A DNA stretch of 64,000 bases. Source: Phytobacter massiliensis JC163. Lineage in GTDB: Bacteria; Pseudomonadota; Gammaproteobacteria; Enterobacterales; Enterobacteriaceae. Position numbers and translations under genes: made by a program. The notes beneath the pieces were generated by a model. That model was not told the DNA's origin. It was given only the letters and a program-made list of their open reading frames with translations, and did not search any database. The DNA is taken from positions 1,862,016-1,926,015 of the forward strand of contig NZ_HE578945.1 of NCBI RefSeq assembly GCF_000321045.1. Reading direction: 5' to 3'. Shown here in pieces: positions 49,821 to 59,974 of this stretch (positions within the stretch are counted from its first letter, which is position 1; each line of letters opens with the position of its first letter).

Positions 49821-50148
49821 TGCTTCCAGGCCCGACGCCTCGCCAGTCGCCGCAAACCCGACGGCGAGCGCAGCGGCAGGATTAAAAAATTTTTATCGCT
49901 ATTTTTTGCAGGAAAAGTGCTATCAAAACCGACTTTTTCTGCGGGTTATTTCTGAGATTTTCCACGTTAGCTGCACCATAACCCGCCAGCGCGGCACCGG
50001 CAGAGTGCAGAGGATTTCACCCCGCTCCGGTAAAAAGGCGTTTTATATCACTTTTTGTTCAGCGCCTTCCGAAAAAAACGCCTGACCCGCCTTCTGGCAA
50101 GCCTTTTGCACTTCTCTGGTTTCACCTAATGTGAAACAGGAGCGGAGC

Positions 50149-50871
50149 ATGTTGAGTTTACGTGCAGTGAACCAGTATTACGGCGACCAGCATACTTTGT
50201 GGAATGTCGACCTCGATCTCACGCCGGGCGTCTGTAACTCCGTTATCGGCATGCCCGGTATGGGCAAAACAACCCTGATCAACTGTATCGCAGGCTATCT
50301 ACCGGTAGAGAGCGGCAGCATGGTGTGGCAGGAGGCGGGTTCCCCGCCGCGCGATCTGCTTGGCCTGCAGGCGGAACATCGCAGCGCAATGGGGATTGGC
50401 TATGTACCGCAGGACAGGCGCATCTTTTCGCAGCTGACGGTAGAAGAGAATTTGCAGATAGCGATGCTGGCGGGAAGCGCTCCGCGCAGCGCGCTGAGCG
50501 CCGATATCTACGCGCTGTTTCCGGAGCTTTACTCCCTGCGCCAGATGAAAGGCGCAGCGCTGTCAGAAGATAACCAGCATCAGCTGGCCGTGGCGCGGGC
50601 GCTGGTCAACAGCCCGCGTCTGCTCATTCTGGATGAGCCTACCCGTGGGCTGGGGCAGGCGTTTATCCATAAGCTGGGCAACTTAATCGTCCGGCTGAAT
50701 CACGACTTCGGCATGACGATTCTCCTGGCGGAGCAGCAGCTGTCGTTTATTCGCCGGGTCGCCGATCGTTTTTGTCTGCTCCACCGGGGACGAACCGTCG
50801 CCCAGGGCGAGGTCAGACAGCTGGATGAGCAGATGCTGTCGCACTGGCTGCCGCCGGAGTCAGCAGGTTAA
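50149..50871 (+). CDS. Orphan LivF/UrtE-like ABC ATPase with degenerate signature
   Basis: 240-aa ATP-binding subunit resembling UrtE/LivF: NQYYGDQHTLWNVDLDL, Walker A GMPGMGKTT (about 35-43), GYVPQDRRIFSQLTVEENL, Walker B LLILDEPTRGLG and the EQ in ILLAEQQLSFI. The signature is ALSEDNQHQLAVARAL where LSGGQQQ is expected, so both glycines are lost. No permease or binding protein is near. ATG was chosen on AGGAG 6 bases upstream; an in-frame GTG lies 6 codons earlier. Its 3' end overlaps bioD by 59 bases, convergent. Role unknown; could be regulatory or a remnant of a urea/amino-acid transporter. Confidence 0.8.
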   Translation: MLSLRAVNQYYGDQHTLWNVDLDLTPGVCNSVIGMPGMGKTTLINCIAGYLPVESGSMVWQEAGSPPRDLLGLQAEHRSAMGIGYVPQDRRIFSQLTVEENLQIAMLAGSAPRSALSADIYALFPELYSLRQMKGAALSEDNQHQLAVARALVNSPRLLILDEPTRGLGQAFIHKLGNLIVRLNHDFGMTILLAEQQLSFIRRVADRFCLLHRGRTVAQGEVRQLDEQMLSHWLPPESAG

Positions 50872-51535
50872 GGTTCAGATACTGCCCGCACGCTTTATCC
50901 TGCGGCGCATGCCCAAGCCAGGGGATCTCCCCAAGGCAAGGGGCTGGCAACATGCGCCGTAGCGTGGCGAGATACTCCGCGTGCCGCTGGCCCGGCGGCT
51001 GCACATCGTTGGCAACCCAGCCTGCCAGCGGTAGCCCCGCCTGGCGGACCGCCTGCGCGGTGAGCATCGCGTGATTAATGCAGCCGAGCTTCACCCCCAC
51101 GACCAGAATAACCGGTAGCCGCTCCGCCTGCACCCAGTCGGCGAAGGTCAGCGTTTTTGAAAGCGGCGTAAACCAGCCCCCTGCCCCTTCTACCAGCACC
51201 CAGTCAGCGCGGGCTTCTATCGCACGCAGGCCCGCAGAAAGGGACGAGGCCAGGATCGGCCGTTTTTCCGCCGCGCTGATAATATGCGGCGACGTCGGCT
51301 CGGCGAAGGTATAGGGGTTAACGGCGGCGTAATCCAGCGCCACGCTGCTGTTACGCTGTAGCGCCAGCGCATCGCTGTTGCGTAAGCCCTCCGTCGTCAT
51401 GTCGCTGCCGGAGGCGACGGGCTTATAACCGGCCGTCCGGTAGCCCTGCATCGTTGCCGCCTGCAACAGCGCGCAACTGGCAACGGTTTTGCCCACTTCG
51501 GTATCGGTGCCGGTAACAAAATAGCGTTCAGTCAC
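50813..51535 (-). CDS. bioD: Dethiobiotin synthetase BioD
   Basis: ATP-dependent carboxylase closing the ureido ring of dethiobiotin, 240 aa. P-loop [12 protein letters not shown] (about 9-20), [19 protein letters not shown]. The C-terminus carries about 15 extra residues ([15 protein letters not shown]) past the usual end at NLNLL; these codons overlap the convergent ABC ATPase. Last gene of bioBFCD; overlaps bioC by 8 bases. Confidence 0.96.
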   Translation of the reverse strand: MTERYFVTGTDTEVGKTVASCALLQAATMQGYRTAGYKPVASGSDMTTEGLRNSDALALQRNSSVALDYAAVNPYTFAEPTSPHIISAAEKRPILASSLSAGLRAIEARADWVLVEGAGGWFTPLSKTLTFADWVQAERLPVILVVGVKLGCINHAMLTAQAVRQAGLPLAGWVANDVQPPGQRHAEYLATLRRMLPAPCLGEIPWLGHAPQDKACGQYLNLNLLTPAAASATASAHPAV

Positions 51536-52283
51536 GGGTGAGTACTCCCAGAAAAAGATGGTACGTCAGGGGAAATTGCCCCTGCTGCTGCGGCCAGGCC
51601 AGCTGGAGCTGCCTGAGCTGAGTGCGGGTCAGTACGCGCTGCTCGCGCCCTTCATGCAGATGGGTCGCGCCGATGCCTTTCAGCGAACGCATCGCGCTCA
51701 GCGCATCGGGGAACCACAGCGTGATCGTCTGCATCTGGTACCGCCCGCGCCATGTGTCGGCGGCTTCCCGGATGCGGGCTTCGGCTAAGAAGCGGTTGGC
51801 ATGCGGCCGCGCGTCAACCGCCCGCCACGCCAGGCGCAGCTCCGGCAGCGACCCTTGTGCCAGGGTGGTAAAGGCCACCACCCCGCCGGGGCGCACTACC
51901 CGGTAGAGTTCGCTTAATGCCCGCTGCAGGTCGCCGCACCACTGTACGGCGAGGTTGCTCCAGGCCAGATCGACGCGCGCGTCCGCCAGCGGCAAGGATT
52001 CAATATCCCCGGCAATGTACTGATGCGCCGCGTTCTGACTGCGCGCCACATCCAGCATCTGCGGTGAGAGATCCAGCGCCGTCACCGCGCTGCCCCGCTC
52101 GCGCCAGTAACGGCTCATCCGCCCCGGCCCGCTGCCTGCGTCCAGAACGCGAGGGAAAGCCCGCTCCGGCAACAGGGCCAGCAGCGCGTCGGCGCTCTGC
52201 CGCTGCAGTCCGGCATGCTGCTCGTAATGGGTCGCCGCGCGGCCAAACGCGGCCGCGATGGCCTGTTTATTGACCTGCGCCAT
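51528..52283 (-). CDS. bioC: Malonyl-ACP O-methyltransferase BioC
   Basis: SAM-dependent methyltransferase that disguises malonyl-ACP for entry into fatty acid synthesis to build pimeloyl-ACP, 251 aa. SAM motif [15 protein letters not shown] (about 44-58), [12 protein letters not shown], and the C-terminal [14 protein letters not shown] are present. The start at [17 protein letters not shown] matches the family and overlaps bioF by 17 bases. Confidence 0.96.
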   Translation of the reverse strand: MAQVNKQAIAAAFGRAATHYEQHAGLQRQSADALLALLPERAFPRVLDAGSGPGRMSRYWRERGSAVTALDLSPQMLDVARSQNAAHQYIAGDIESLPLADARVDLAWSNLAVQWCGDLQRALSELYRVVRPGGVVAFTTLAQGSLPELRLAWRAVDARPHANRFLAEARIREAADTWRGRYQMQTITLWFPDALSAMRSLKGIGATHLHEGREQRVLTRTQLRQLQLAWPQQQGQFPLTYHLFLGVLTRD

Positions 52284-53424
52284 GCAGCACCTCCAGCAAC
52301 TGGTCGATATCCTGCGGTTCATGGGCGGCGGTAAGGGTCAGCCGCAGGCGGGCGGTGCCGGCGGGCACGGTTGGCGGGCGGATGGCCGTCGCCCAGCACT
52401 GCTGGCGGCGTAACGCATCGGCAAGCTGTAGCGCGCGGCCATTCTCCCCGACAATCAGCGGTTGAATGGCGCTTTGCGAATCCGCAAGGGTAAACTCGCG
52501 GGTACTGACCGCCGAGCGAAAACGCTGAATCAACGCCGTCAGCTTTTCCCGGCGCGCCCTTCCCTCTTCCCCGCGAATTAACGCCAGAGCGGCGCTTAGC
52601 GCCTGGGCCTGCGCAGGCGGCATACTGGTGCTGTAGATGAGGTGGCGGGCGAATTGCAGCAGGTACGCCGCCACGCTTTCACTACAGAGCACCGCCGCCC
52701 CGCTGACGCCAAAGCCTTTGCCAAAGGTCACCACCAGCAGATCCGGCCGCACCTGCTGTTGCCAGCAGCTGCCGCGCCCCGCCTCCCCGACCACGCCAAT
52801 ACCGTGGGCATCGTCCACCAGCAGCCAGCCGTTTTGCGCCCGCGCCGCCCGGTCTGTTTCCCGTAGCGGCGCGCTGTCGCCATCCATACTGAACACCCCC
52901 TCGGTCACCACCAGCTGCTGCCCCGGACAGGGGGCCGCAAGCAGTCGCGCCAGGTGCTGCGTGTCGTTATGGCTGAAGCGGCGAAGCGGCGCCGGGCTGA
53001 GGCTGGCGGCTTCCAGCAGCGAGGCGTGGCTAAGCCTGTCGGCAATAATCCTGTCCTCTTTGGCCATCAGCGCGGCAATCAGCGCCTGGTTGGCGGCAAA
53101 ACCGGAGATGAACAGCAGCGCGCGCGGGTAGCCCAGCCAGTCCGCCAGTTCTTCTTCAAACGCCTGATGGGCAGTGGTGTAGCCGCTGACGTGGCCGGAG
53201 CCGCCGGAGCCGACGCCAAAGCGTTCAGCCCCCTGCTGCCAGGCGCGGATTACCTGCGGGTGCTGGCTCAGCCCCAGATAGTCATTGCTGGAAAAATTCA
53301 GGTATTTGCAACCGTCGGCAATAAGCCAGCGCCCGGCCCCCTGCGACACCGCGTGACGACGGCGCAGGGTGTCAGTGGAACGACGCTCGCTTAGCGCCGC
53401 GTCGATTTTTTGCTGCCAGCTCAT
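52267..53424 (-). CDS. bioF: 8-amino-7-oxononanoate synthase BioF
   Basis: PLP-dependent condensation of pimeloyl-ACP with alanine, 385 aa. Substrate region [44 protein letters not shown] and PLP-Lys in [14 protein letters not shown]. Its start overlaps the bioB stop (ATGA). Confidence 0.97.
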   Translation of the reverse strand: MSWQQKIDAALSERRSTDTLRRRHAVSQGAGRWLIADGCKYLNFSSNDYLGLSQHPQVIRAWQQGAERFGVGSGGSGHVSGYTTAHQAFEEELADWLGYPRALLFISGFAANQALIAALMAKEDRIIADRLSHASLLEAASLSPAPLRRFSHNDTQHLARLLAAPCPGQQLVVTEGVFSMDGDSAPLRETDRAARAQNGWLLVDDAHGIGVVGEAGRGSCWQQQVRPDLLVVTFGKGFGVSGAAVLCSESVAAYLLQFARHLIYSTSMPPAQAQALSAALALIRGEEGRARREKLTALIQRFRSAVSTREFTLADSQSAIQPLIVGENGRALQLADALRRQQCWATAIRPPTVPAGTARLRLTLTAAHEPQDIDQLLEVLHGAGQ

Positions 53425-54461
53425 ACCGCTGCCGCGTTGTAATACGTATCGGTGTCCGGGGTCATCAGCGCCTGCTCCAGCCGCGCGCGCTGTTCGTTAT
53501 CCCCCGCCAGCACGGCGGTTTGCTGCGGGTTCAGCCCCAGCTTATGGAACAGCTGCAAATCTTTATCCTCTTCCGGGTTCGGCGTGGTCAGCAGCTTGCA
53601 GCCGTAGAAGATGGAGTTGGCCCCGGCCATAAAGCACATCGCCTGCGTCTGCTCGTTCATCTGCTCGCGCCCGGCGGAGAGGCGCACGTAAGACTGCGGC
53701 ATCATGATGCGCGCCACCGCAATGGTGCGGATAAAATCAAAGGCGTCCACATCGTCATTATCCGCCAGCGGCGTCCCTTTCACCTTCACCAGCATGTTGA
53801 TGGGGACGCTCTCCGGCGGCGTCGGCAGGTTAGCCAGCTGTAGCAGCAGACCGGCCCGGTCTTTTACCGTTTCACCCAGCCCGACAATACCGCCGGAACA
53901 GACCTTGATCCCGGCATCGCGTACTTTGTCCAGCGTGTCGAGTCGCTCCTGGTAAGAGCGGGTGGTGATGATATTGCCGTAGAACTCCGGCGAGGTGTCG
54001 AGGTTATGGTTGTAGTAATCCAGCCCGGCGCTGGCAAGGCGCTGCGCCTGCGATTCATCGAGGGTGCCGAGGGTCATACAGGCCTCCAGCCCCATCGCCT
54101 TGACGCCCTGCACCATCTGTTCAAGATAGGGCATGTCGCGCTCGTGCGGGTTTTTCCACGCCGCCCCCATGCAGAAGCGGGTGGAACCGGCATTTTTGGC
54201 CTTACGCGCCGAATCCAGCACCTGCTCCACTTCCATCAGGCGCTCCGCCTCCAGCCCGGTTTTATAACGCGAGCTTTGCGGGCAGTATTTGCAGTCCTCC
54301 GGGCAGGCACCGGTTTTAATCGACAGCAGCGTGCTGACCTGCACCTGACGGGGATCGAAGTGCTGGCGGTGCACCTGCTGAGCTTCAAACAGCAGATCCA
54401 AAAGCGGTTTTTCAAATAATTCGGTGACTTGCGACAGTGTCCAGCGAGAATGAGTCGTCAT
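53421..54461 (-). CDS. bioB: Biotin synthase BioB
   Basis: Radical-SAM enzyme inserting sulfur into dethiobiotin, 346 aa. The 4Fe-4S motif is CPEDCKYC (about 53-60); [26 protein letters not shown] and the 2Fe-2S ligand Arg/Cys region [17 protein letters not shown] follow. First gene of bioBFCD, divergent from bioA across the BirA operator. Confidence 0.98.
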   Translation of the reverse strand: MTTHSRWTLSQVTELFEKPLLDLLFEAQQVHRQHFDPRQVQVSTLLSIKTGACPEDCKYCPQSSRYKTGLEAERLMEVEQVLDSARKAKNAGSTRFCMGAAWKNPHERDMPYLEQMVQGVKAMGLEACMTLGTLDESQAQRLASAGLDYYNHNLDTSPEFYGNIITTRSYQERLDTLDKVRDAGIKVCSGGIVGLGETVKDRAGLLLQLANLPTPPESVPINMLVKVKGTPLADNDDVDAFDFIRTIAVARIMMPQSYVRLSAGREQMNEQTQAMCFMAGANSIFYGCKLLTTPNPEEDKDLQLFHKLGLNPQQTAVLAGDNEQRARLEQALMTPDTDTYYNAAAV

Positions 54462-54495
54462 AATTTTCTACGTTTTGTTGTGGGAATCGTGTAGT

Positions 54496-54531
54496 CTTGT
54501 AAACCTAAATGTTTTTAATTTGGTTTACAAG
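54496..54531. promoter_or_regulatory. BirA operator between bioA and bioB
   Basis: CTTGTAAACC and GGTTTACAAG, perfect 10-bp arms separated by 16 bases, as in the bio operator of E. coli. Biotinoyl-AMP-bound BirA dimer represses both divergent promoters here. Confidence 0.95.
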
Positions 54532-54537
54532 TCGATT

Positions 54538-55827
54538 ATGACCCCGGACGATCTCGCATTTGACCAGCGCCATATCTGGCACCCTTACACCTCCATGACC
54601 TCTCCCCTGCCGGTCTATCCAGTAGCGCGCGCCGAAGGCTGCGAACTGTTCCTGGCCAGCGGCGAACGGCTGGTGGATGGCATGTCCTCCTGGTGGGCGG
54701 CGATCCACGGCTACAACCACCCGCAGCTGAATGCGGCGATGAAAAGCCAGATTGACGCCATGTCGCACGTGATGTTTGGCGGCATTACTCACGCGCCCGC
54801 CGTCAGCCTGTGCCGCAAGCTGGTGGCGATGACCCCCGCGCCGCTGGAGTGCGTGTTCCTTGCCGATTCCGGCTCGGTGGCGGTGGAAGTGGCGATGAAA
54901 ATGGCGTTGCAGTACTGGCAGGCGAAAGGCGAGCCGCGCCAGCGCTTCCTGACCTTTCGTCACGGCTACCACGGCGACACTTTCGGCGCGATGTCAGTCT
55001 GCGACCCGGACAACTCCATGCACAGCCTGTGGCAGGGCTACCTGCCGGAAAACCTCTTTGCCCCCGCGCCGCAAAGCCGGATGGACGGTGAATGGGATGA
55101 GCGCGACATGGTGGCCTTCGCCCGCCTGATGGCTGCCCACCGCCATGAGATTGCGGCGGTGATCGTGGAGCCCATTGTCCAGGGGGCCGGCGGGATGCGG
55201 ATGTATCACCCCGAGTGGCTCCGTCGCATCCGCAAAATGTGCGACCGCGAGGGCATCCTGCTGATTGCTGATGAAATTGCCACCGGTTTTGGCCGCACCG
55301 GCAGGCTGTTTGCCTGCGAACACGCCGGTATCGCGCCGGACATTTTGTGCCTCGGTAAAGCGTTAACCGGCGGCACCATGACCCTGTCCGCCACCCTCAC
55401 CACTCGTCAGGTGGCCGACACCATCAGCCACGGTGAGGCGGGCTGTTTTATGCATGGCCCCACATTTATGGGCAACCCGCTGGCCTGCGCGGTCGCCTCC
55501 GCCAGTTTGTCGCTGCTGGAATCCGGTGAGTGGCAGCAGCAGGTCGCCGGGATTGAAGCCCAGCTACGCGCTGAGCTCTCCCCCGTGCGGGCGTGCGAAA
55601 ACGTCGCCGATGTGCGGGTACTCGGCGCAATCGGCGTGGTGGAAACTACCCGGCCGGTAAATATGGCGGCGCTGCAACAATTCTTCGTTGCGCAAGGGGT
55701 ATGGATCCGTCCGTTTGGCAAGCTTATCTACCTGATGCCGCCCTATATTATTCAGCCGGATCAGCTGCGCCGTCTCACCCAGGCCGTTAAGGATGCCGTG
55801 CGCAATGAGGCGATGTTTATCGCCTGA
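54538..55827 (+). CDS. bioA: DAPA aminotransferase BioA
   Basis: PLP-dependent adenosylmethionine-8-amino-7-oxononanoate transaminase, 429 aa, E. coli length. [54 protein letters not shown] and PLP Lys in [15 protein letters not shown]. The start at [16 protein letters not shown] lies directly after the BirA operator and matches the family. Confidence 0.98.
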   Translation: MTPDDLAFDQRHIWHPYTSMTSPLPVYPVARAEGCELFLASGERLVDGMSSWWAAIHGYNHPQLNAAMKSQIDAMSHVMFGGITHAPAVSLCRKLVAMTPAPLECVFLADSGSVAVEVAMKMALQYWQAKGEPRQRFLTFRHGYHGDTFGAMSVCDPDNSMHSLWQGYLPENLFAPAPQSRMDGEWDERDMVAFARLMAAHRHEIAAVIVEPIVQGAGGMRMYHPEWLRRIRKMCDREGILLIADEIATGFGRTGRLFACEHAGIAPDILCLGKALTGGTMTLSATLTTRQVADTISHGEAGCFMHGPTFMGNPLACAVASASLSLLESGEWQQQVAGIEAQLRAELSPVRACENVADVRVLGAIGVVETTRPVNMAALQQFFVAQGVWIRPFGKLIYLMPPYIIQPDQLRRLTQAVKDAVRNEAMFIA

Positions 55828-55894
55828 TCCGCCGCCATTTATGCAGGGATGCACTACACTCTGGAGTTAACTTATCCCGGAATCAGGAGGAAAA

Positions 55895-56575
55895 ATGGCG
55901 ATATTAATGGTACTGACTTCCCATGACGCTCTGGGCGACACCGGGCAGAAAACCGGCTTCTGGCTTGAGGAATTCGCCGCGCCCTGGTATGTCTTTCGTG
56001 ATGCGGGTATTGACGTCACGCTGGCCTCGCCCGCAGGCGGACAGCCGCCGTTAGATCCGAAAAGCGACGCCCCGGATGCGCAAACCCAGGATACCGAGCG
56101 GTTTCGCCAGGATAAAGAGGCGCAGCAGGCGCTGGCTAACACCCGTAAACTGAGCGATATCGTCGCCAGCGACTATGAAGCGGTCTTTTATCCCGGCGGC
56201 CACGGCCCGCTGTGGGATCTGGCCGAGCACCCTGTCTCCATCGCCCTGATCGAAAAATTCTGGGCCGAAGGCAAACCGGTTGCCACCGTCTGCCATGCGC
56301 CCGGCGTGTTACGCCACACCCATAAGCCCGACGGTAGCCCGCTGGTGGAGGGGAAACGGGTCACCGGCTTTACCAACAGCGAAGAAGAAGGCGTCGGCCT
56401 GACCAACGTCGTGCCGTTTCTGGTAGAAGAGGCGCTGAAAGAGGCAGGCGGCCTGTATGAACGCGGCGAAGACTGGGGCGAATATGTCGTGACCGATGGT
56501 CATCTGGTTACCGGCCAGAACCCGGCCTCTTCTGCCGCCACCGCGCAGGAGCTGCTGAAGTTACTGCATCGTTGA
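55895..56575 (+). CDS. DJ-1/PfpI-family protein (Hsp31-like)
   Basis: 226-aa class I glutamine-amidotransferase-like protein. Catalytic Cys in TVCHAPGVL (about 130), acidic residue in WLEEFAAPWYVF, oxyanion region YPGGHGPLWDL. The lid motif EEEGVGLTNVVPFLVEEAL is typical of the Hsp31-type class with glyoxalase III or deglycase activity claimed; activity here not shown. AGGAGG precedes ATG. It sits between bioA and ybhB, a place empty in E. coli K-12, and may share a transcript with ybhB (11-base gap). Confidence 0.87.
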   Translation: MAILMVLTSHDALGDTGQKTGFWLEEFAAPWYVFRDAGIDVTLASPAGGQPPLDPKSDAPDAQTQDTERFRQDKEAQQALANTRKLSDIVASDYEAVFYPGGHGPLWDLAEHPVSIALIEKFWAEGKPVATVCHAPGVLRHTHKPDGSPLVEGKRVTGFTNSEEEGVGLTNVVPFLVEEALKEAGGLYERGEDWGEYVVTDGHLVTGQNPASSAATAQELLKLLHR

Positions 56576-56586
56576 CAGGAGGGAGC

Positions 56587-57063
56587 ATGAAGCTGGTCAG
56601 CCACGATCTACGCGACGGCCATAAGCTGCCGCACCGGCATGTTTTTAACGGTATGGGCTACGACGGCGATAACATTTCGCCGCACCTTGCCTGGGATGAG
56701 GTGCCCGGCGGCACCAAAAGTTTTGTCGTCACCTGTTACGATCCCGACGCCCCCACCGGCTCCGGCTGGTGGCACTGGGTGGTAGCAAATCTGCCTGCCG
56801 ATACCCGCGTGCTGCAACAGGGAGCGGGCTCCGGGCAGAGCGCGCTGCCAGACGGCGCAATTCAGACCCGTACCGACTTCGGCAAAGCGGGCTACGGCGG
56901 CGCGGCCCCGCCGAAGGGGGAAACGCACCGCTATATTTTCACCGTCCATGCGCTGGATGTCGCATCACTGGAGATAGATGAAGAAGCGAGCGGCGCGATG
57001 GTAGGTTTCAACGTCCATTTTCACTCCCTTGGTAGCGCCTCTATTACCGCCCTTTTCAGCTAA
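56587..57063 (+). CDS. ybhB: PEBP-family protein YbhB
   Basis: 158-aa phosphatidylethanolamine-binding/Raf-kinase-inhibitor-like cytosolic protein, same length as in E. coli. Ligand pocket motifs CYDPDAPTGSGWWHWVVANLP, GAAPPKGETHRYIFTVHAL. The start at MKLVSHDLRDGHKLPHRH has GGAGGGA upstream. Function not established. Confidence 0.94.
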   Translation: MKLVSHDLRDGHKLPHRHVFNGMGYDGDNISPHLAWDEVPGGTKSFVVTCYDPDAPTGSGWWHWVVANLPADTRVLQQGAGSGQSALPDGAIQTRTDFGKAGYGGAAPPKGETHRYIFTVHALDVASLEIDEEASGAMVGFNVHFHSLGSASITALFS

Positions 57064-57175
57064 AAACGCGACATTTGAAGCCGATTTGCACAATCGGCTT
57101 CCCGTTTCGCTCAACTTAGTATAAAAAAGCAGGCTTCTGGGACATTTCACTAAACTTGCACAGCTGGAGCACCAC

Positions 57176-58459
57176 TTGAACACATCCACGGTATCTCGTC
57201 TGACGCTGGCACTGGCTTTTGGCGCGACACTGAGCGCCTGTAGCTCAACGCCGCCGGATCAACAGCCTTCTCAACAAACCGCGCCGGGCACCTCTGCACG
57301 CCCTGTCCTCACCGCGGGCGAAGCGAAAAACTTCGTGGTCGATAACTATTTCTCCTCCCTGACGCCTGGCGCGCAGGCGTGGAAACCGTATGCGATTCGC
57401 ATTCCGGCACAGGCGAACTTTGTGGTCGGCCCGGCGGGAACCCCCGGCGTGACCCATACCACTATTCAGGCAGCGGTGGATGCCGCCATCAATAAGCACT
57501 CCAGCGAACGCCAGTATATTGCGGTGATGCCGGGTGAATATGAAGGCACCGTGTTTGTCCCTGCCGCTTCGGGCAGCGTGACCATTTACGGTACCGGCGA
57601 AAAAGCGCTGGATGTCAAAATCAGCCTTGCTGTTGATTCCGAAATGGACAGTGCAAGCTGGCGCAGGCTGGTTAATCCGTCGGGCAAATATATGCCGGGC
57701 AAACCGGCCTGGTATATGTTCGATAACTGCCAGAGCAAACGTAACGCCGCCGTCGGCGTGATGTGCTCCGCCGTATTCTGGTCGCAAAATAATGGCCTGC
57801 AGCTGCAGAACCTGACCATTCAGAACGCGCTGGGCGATAGCGTGGACGCGGGCAATCACCAGGCCGTGGCGTTTCGCAGCGATGGCGATAAAGTTCAGCT
57901 GAACAATGTGAACATTCTTGGCCGCCAGAACACCTTCTTCGTGACCAACAGCGGCGTGGATAATACGCTGCGCACCGATCGCCAGACCCGTACTCTGGTG
58001 ACCAACAGCTATGTAGAAGGTGATGTGGATATGGTGGCGGGCCGCGGCGCGGTGGTGTTTGATAACACCCAGTTCCAGGTGGTCAACTCACGGACTCAGC
58101 AGGAAGCGTATGTCTTCGCCCCCGCGACCCTCTCAAGCGTTAACTTTGGCTTCCTCGCTATCAACAGCCGCTTTAACGCCGCCGGCGACGGCGTAGCGCA
58201 GCTGGGCCGCTCGCTGGATGTTGACGGCAACACCAATGGCCAGGTCGTTATCCGCGACAGCGTGATTAACGAAGGCTTTAATCTGGCGAAACCGTGGGGC
58301 GACGCCGCCGTATCCGGCCGCGCTTTTGCGGGCAACACCGGGGCAACGGACGATAAAGGCAACGTCCAGCGCGAACTGAACGACGCGCGCTTTAACCGTA
58401 TGTGGGAGTTCAACAACCGCGGCGTCGGCAGCCAGGTTGTGGCAGAGCCGAAGAAGTAA
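57176..58459 (+). CDS. ybhC: Outer-membrane lipoprotein YbhC, pectinesterase fold
   Basis: 427 aa, E. coli length, starting with TTG (GGAG 6 bases upstream; the E. coli gene also begins at this codon position as recalled). Lipoprotein signal with lipobox LSAC (Cys about 22). Right-handed beta-helix of the pectin methylesterase family: THTTIQAAVDAA, GRQNTFFVTNSG, YVEGDVDMVAGRGAVVF and AYVFAPATLS. The catalytic region differs from true pectinesterases (VDMV instead of VDFIFG). The E. coli protein is an acyl-CoA thioesterase-like/outer-membrane protein with no known pectin role. Confidence 0.93.
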   Translation: MNTSTVSRLTLALAFGATLSACSSTPPDQQPSQQTAPGTSARPVLTAGEAKNFVVDNYFSSLTPGAQAWKPYAIRIPAQANFVVGPAGTPGVTHTTIQAAVDAAINKHSSERQYIAVMPGEYEGTVFVPAASGSVTIYGTGEKALDVKISLAVDSEMDSASWRRLVNPSGKYMPGKPAWYMFDNCQSKRNAAVGVMCSAVFWSQNNGLQLQNLTIQNALGDSVDAGNHQAVAFRSDGDKVQLNNVNILGRQNTFFVTNSGVDNTLRTDRQTRTLVTNSYVEGDVDMVAGRGAVVFDNTQFQVVNSRTQQEAYVFAPATLSSVNFGFLAINSRFNAAGDGVAQLGRSLDVDGNTNGQVVIRDSVINEGFNLAKPWGDAAVSGRAFAGNTGATDDKGNVQRELNDARFNRMWEFNNRGVGSQVVAEPKK

Positions 58460-58465
58460 GTCAAT

Positions 58466-58496
58466 AAAAAACCTCGCCGCGGCGAGGTTTTTTTTG
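58466..58496. terminator. Bidirectional terminator between ybhC and pgl
   Basis: AACCTCGCC / GGCGAGGTT with a GC loop, flanked by A and T runs on both sides. Confidence 0.92.
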
Positions 58497-58500
58497 CCCG

Positions 58501-59496
58501 TTACCAGGCGTTAACCACGACCCACATCGGCCCCTGCCCTACCGCATAGCGGCCTTTTTCCGTCAGCAGCCCCTGCGCGCCGCTGATTTCATACAGCGCG
58601 ATATGGTGCGACTTCTGGCCTGCGGCAATAAGGAATTTGCCGCTGTGATCGATATTGAAACCGCGCGGCTGCGTTTCGGTAGGCTGGTGCCCTTCTACCG
58701 CCAGAATACTGCCGTCTTCTGAGACGCTGAAAATGGTGATCAGGCTGGCGGTACGGTCGCAGGCATAAAGATGGCGACCATCCGGGGTAATATGAATATC
58801 CGCCGCCCAACGGGTATCGGCAAAATCGGCAGGCATCATATCCAGCGTCTGCACGCATTCGATATTGCCGTGGGCATTGCTTAACTGCCACACATCTACC
58901 GAACTGTTGAGTTCATTGACGCAGTATGCAAAACGCTTGTTCGGATGGAAAGCGATATGGCGCGGCCCTGCCCCTTCCACGGTATTCACTTCCGCAGGCT
59001 CCTGCGGCTGCAGATTGCCATCATCGCTCAGGGTAAACAGGCAGATGCGGTCCTGTTTCAGCGCCGGTACCCACAGGGTGCGGTTATCCGGGGAGATATT
59101 GGCGGAGTGGCAGCCCTCCAGCCCCTCAACCACATCCAGGGTAGTGGTGGGAATACCGTCCTCAAGACTGGTCACGCTCACGCAGCCTGCGTTATAGGAA
59201 CCGCTGAACAGGAAACGACCGCTGTGGTCGGTAGAGATATGAGTCGGGCTGCCGGGAAGCGAAGCCTCTGCGGTCATGGTCAGCGCCCCGTCGTCCGGCG
59301 CGATTCGGTAAGCAATAACGCGGAATTCCGGGCGTACGCCCACGTAGAGGTAACGCTTGTCGGGGCTGATAACCATCGGCTGGACCTGGCCGGGAACATC
59401 AACAACCTGAACGAGCGTCAGGGTCCCTTCTGAGTTCAGACGCCAGACATGGATCTGCTGACTCTCCGGACTGGCGGTATAAACGGTTTGTTTCAT
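58501..59496 (-). CDS. pgl: 6-phosphogluconolactonase Pgl (YbhE)
   Basis: Seven-bladed beta-propeller lactonase of the pentose phosphate pathway, 331 aa, E. coli length. [63 protein letters not shown] and [13 protein letters not shown] are family hallmarks. GAGGAGAGGAG lies before the chosen ATG; an upstream start would add six residues. Divergent from the ybhA fragment. Confidence 0.97.
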   Translation of the reverse strand: MKQTVYTASPESQQIHVWRLNSEGTLTLVQVVDVPGQVQPMVISPDKRYLYVGVRPEFRVIAYRIAPDDGALTMTAEASLPGSPTHISTDHSGRFLFSGSYNAGCVSVTSLEDGIPTTTLDVVEGLEGCHSANISPDNRTLWVPALKQDRICLFTLSDDGNLQPQEPAEVNTVEGAGPRHIAFHPNKRFAYCVNELNSSVDVWQLSNAHGNIECVQTLDMMPADFADTRWAADIHITPDGRHLYACDRTASLITIFSVSEDGSILAVEGHQPTETQPRGFNIDHSGKFLIAAGQKSHHIALYEISGAQGLLTEKGRYAVGQGPMWVVVNAW

Positions 59497-59645
59497 GAAT
59501 ACTCCTCTCCTCAATACGGCGTTAAGTTACCAGGATAGCCCTTTTTCGTGGTGAATGCAGAATTTCACCCGCAAATTTTGCCCATAGCGCGGCAGGGTGT
59601 ACCATCGTAAGAAACTGAATTTCATCATTGACCACGGAAAAAGAC

Positions 59646-59858
59646 ATGACTTCGCGCGTAATCGCCCTCGATTTAGACGGCACTCTGCTCACCCCCAAAA
59701 AAACGCGCCTTCCAGCCACCGTCGAAGCGCTCTCACGGGCGAAGGCCGCCGGACATCAGCCGATCATTGTCACCGGCCGGCATCACGTCGCTATCCACCC
59801 TTTTTATCAGGCGCTGGCCCTGGAAACGCCTGCAATTTATTGTAATAGCAACCGTTAG
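59646..59858 (+). pseudogene. ybhA: 5' fragment of native ybhA (HAD phosphatase)
   Basis: 70 residues covering the HAD motif I VIALDLDGTLLTP and motif II IIVTGRHHVAIHPFYQALAL, almost identical to E. coli YbhA, then a stop after CNSNR. Homology to the family ends at about base 59846 (AIYCN), exactly where the DNA becomes AT-rich. The GGA-rich site before ATG is intact, so a truncated peptide could still be made. A C-terminal remnant of the same gene is seen at 61993-62028. Confidence 0.85.
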
Positions 59859-59974
59859 TAGAGGCTGACTCTCCCAGTACTGTATCAAGAACTGCGTCGG
59901 CCTGGTGATTGTTTTGAAGTATGAGTTTAGCGATGTACTATTGACATAACATCAAACCTTTTACAGTGAAGAAC

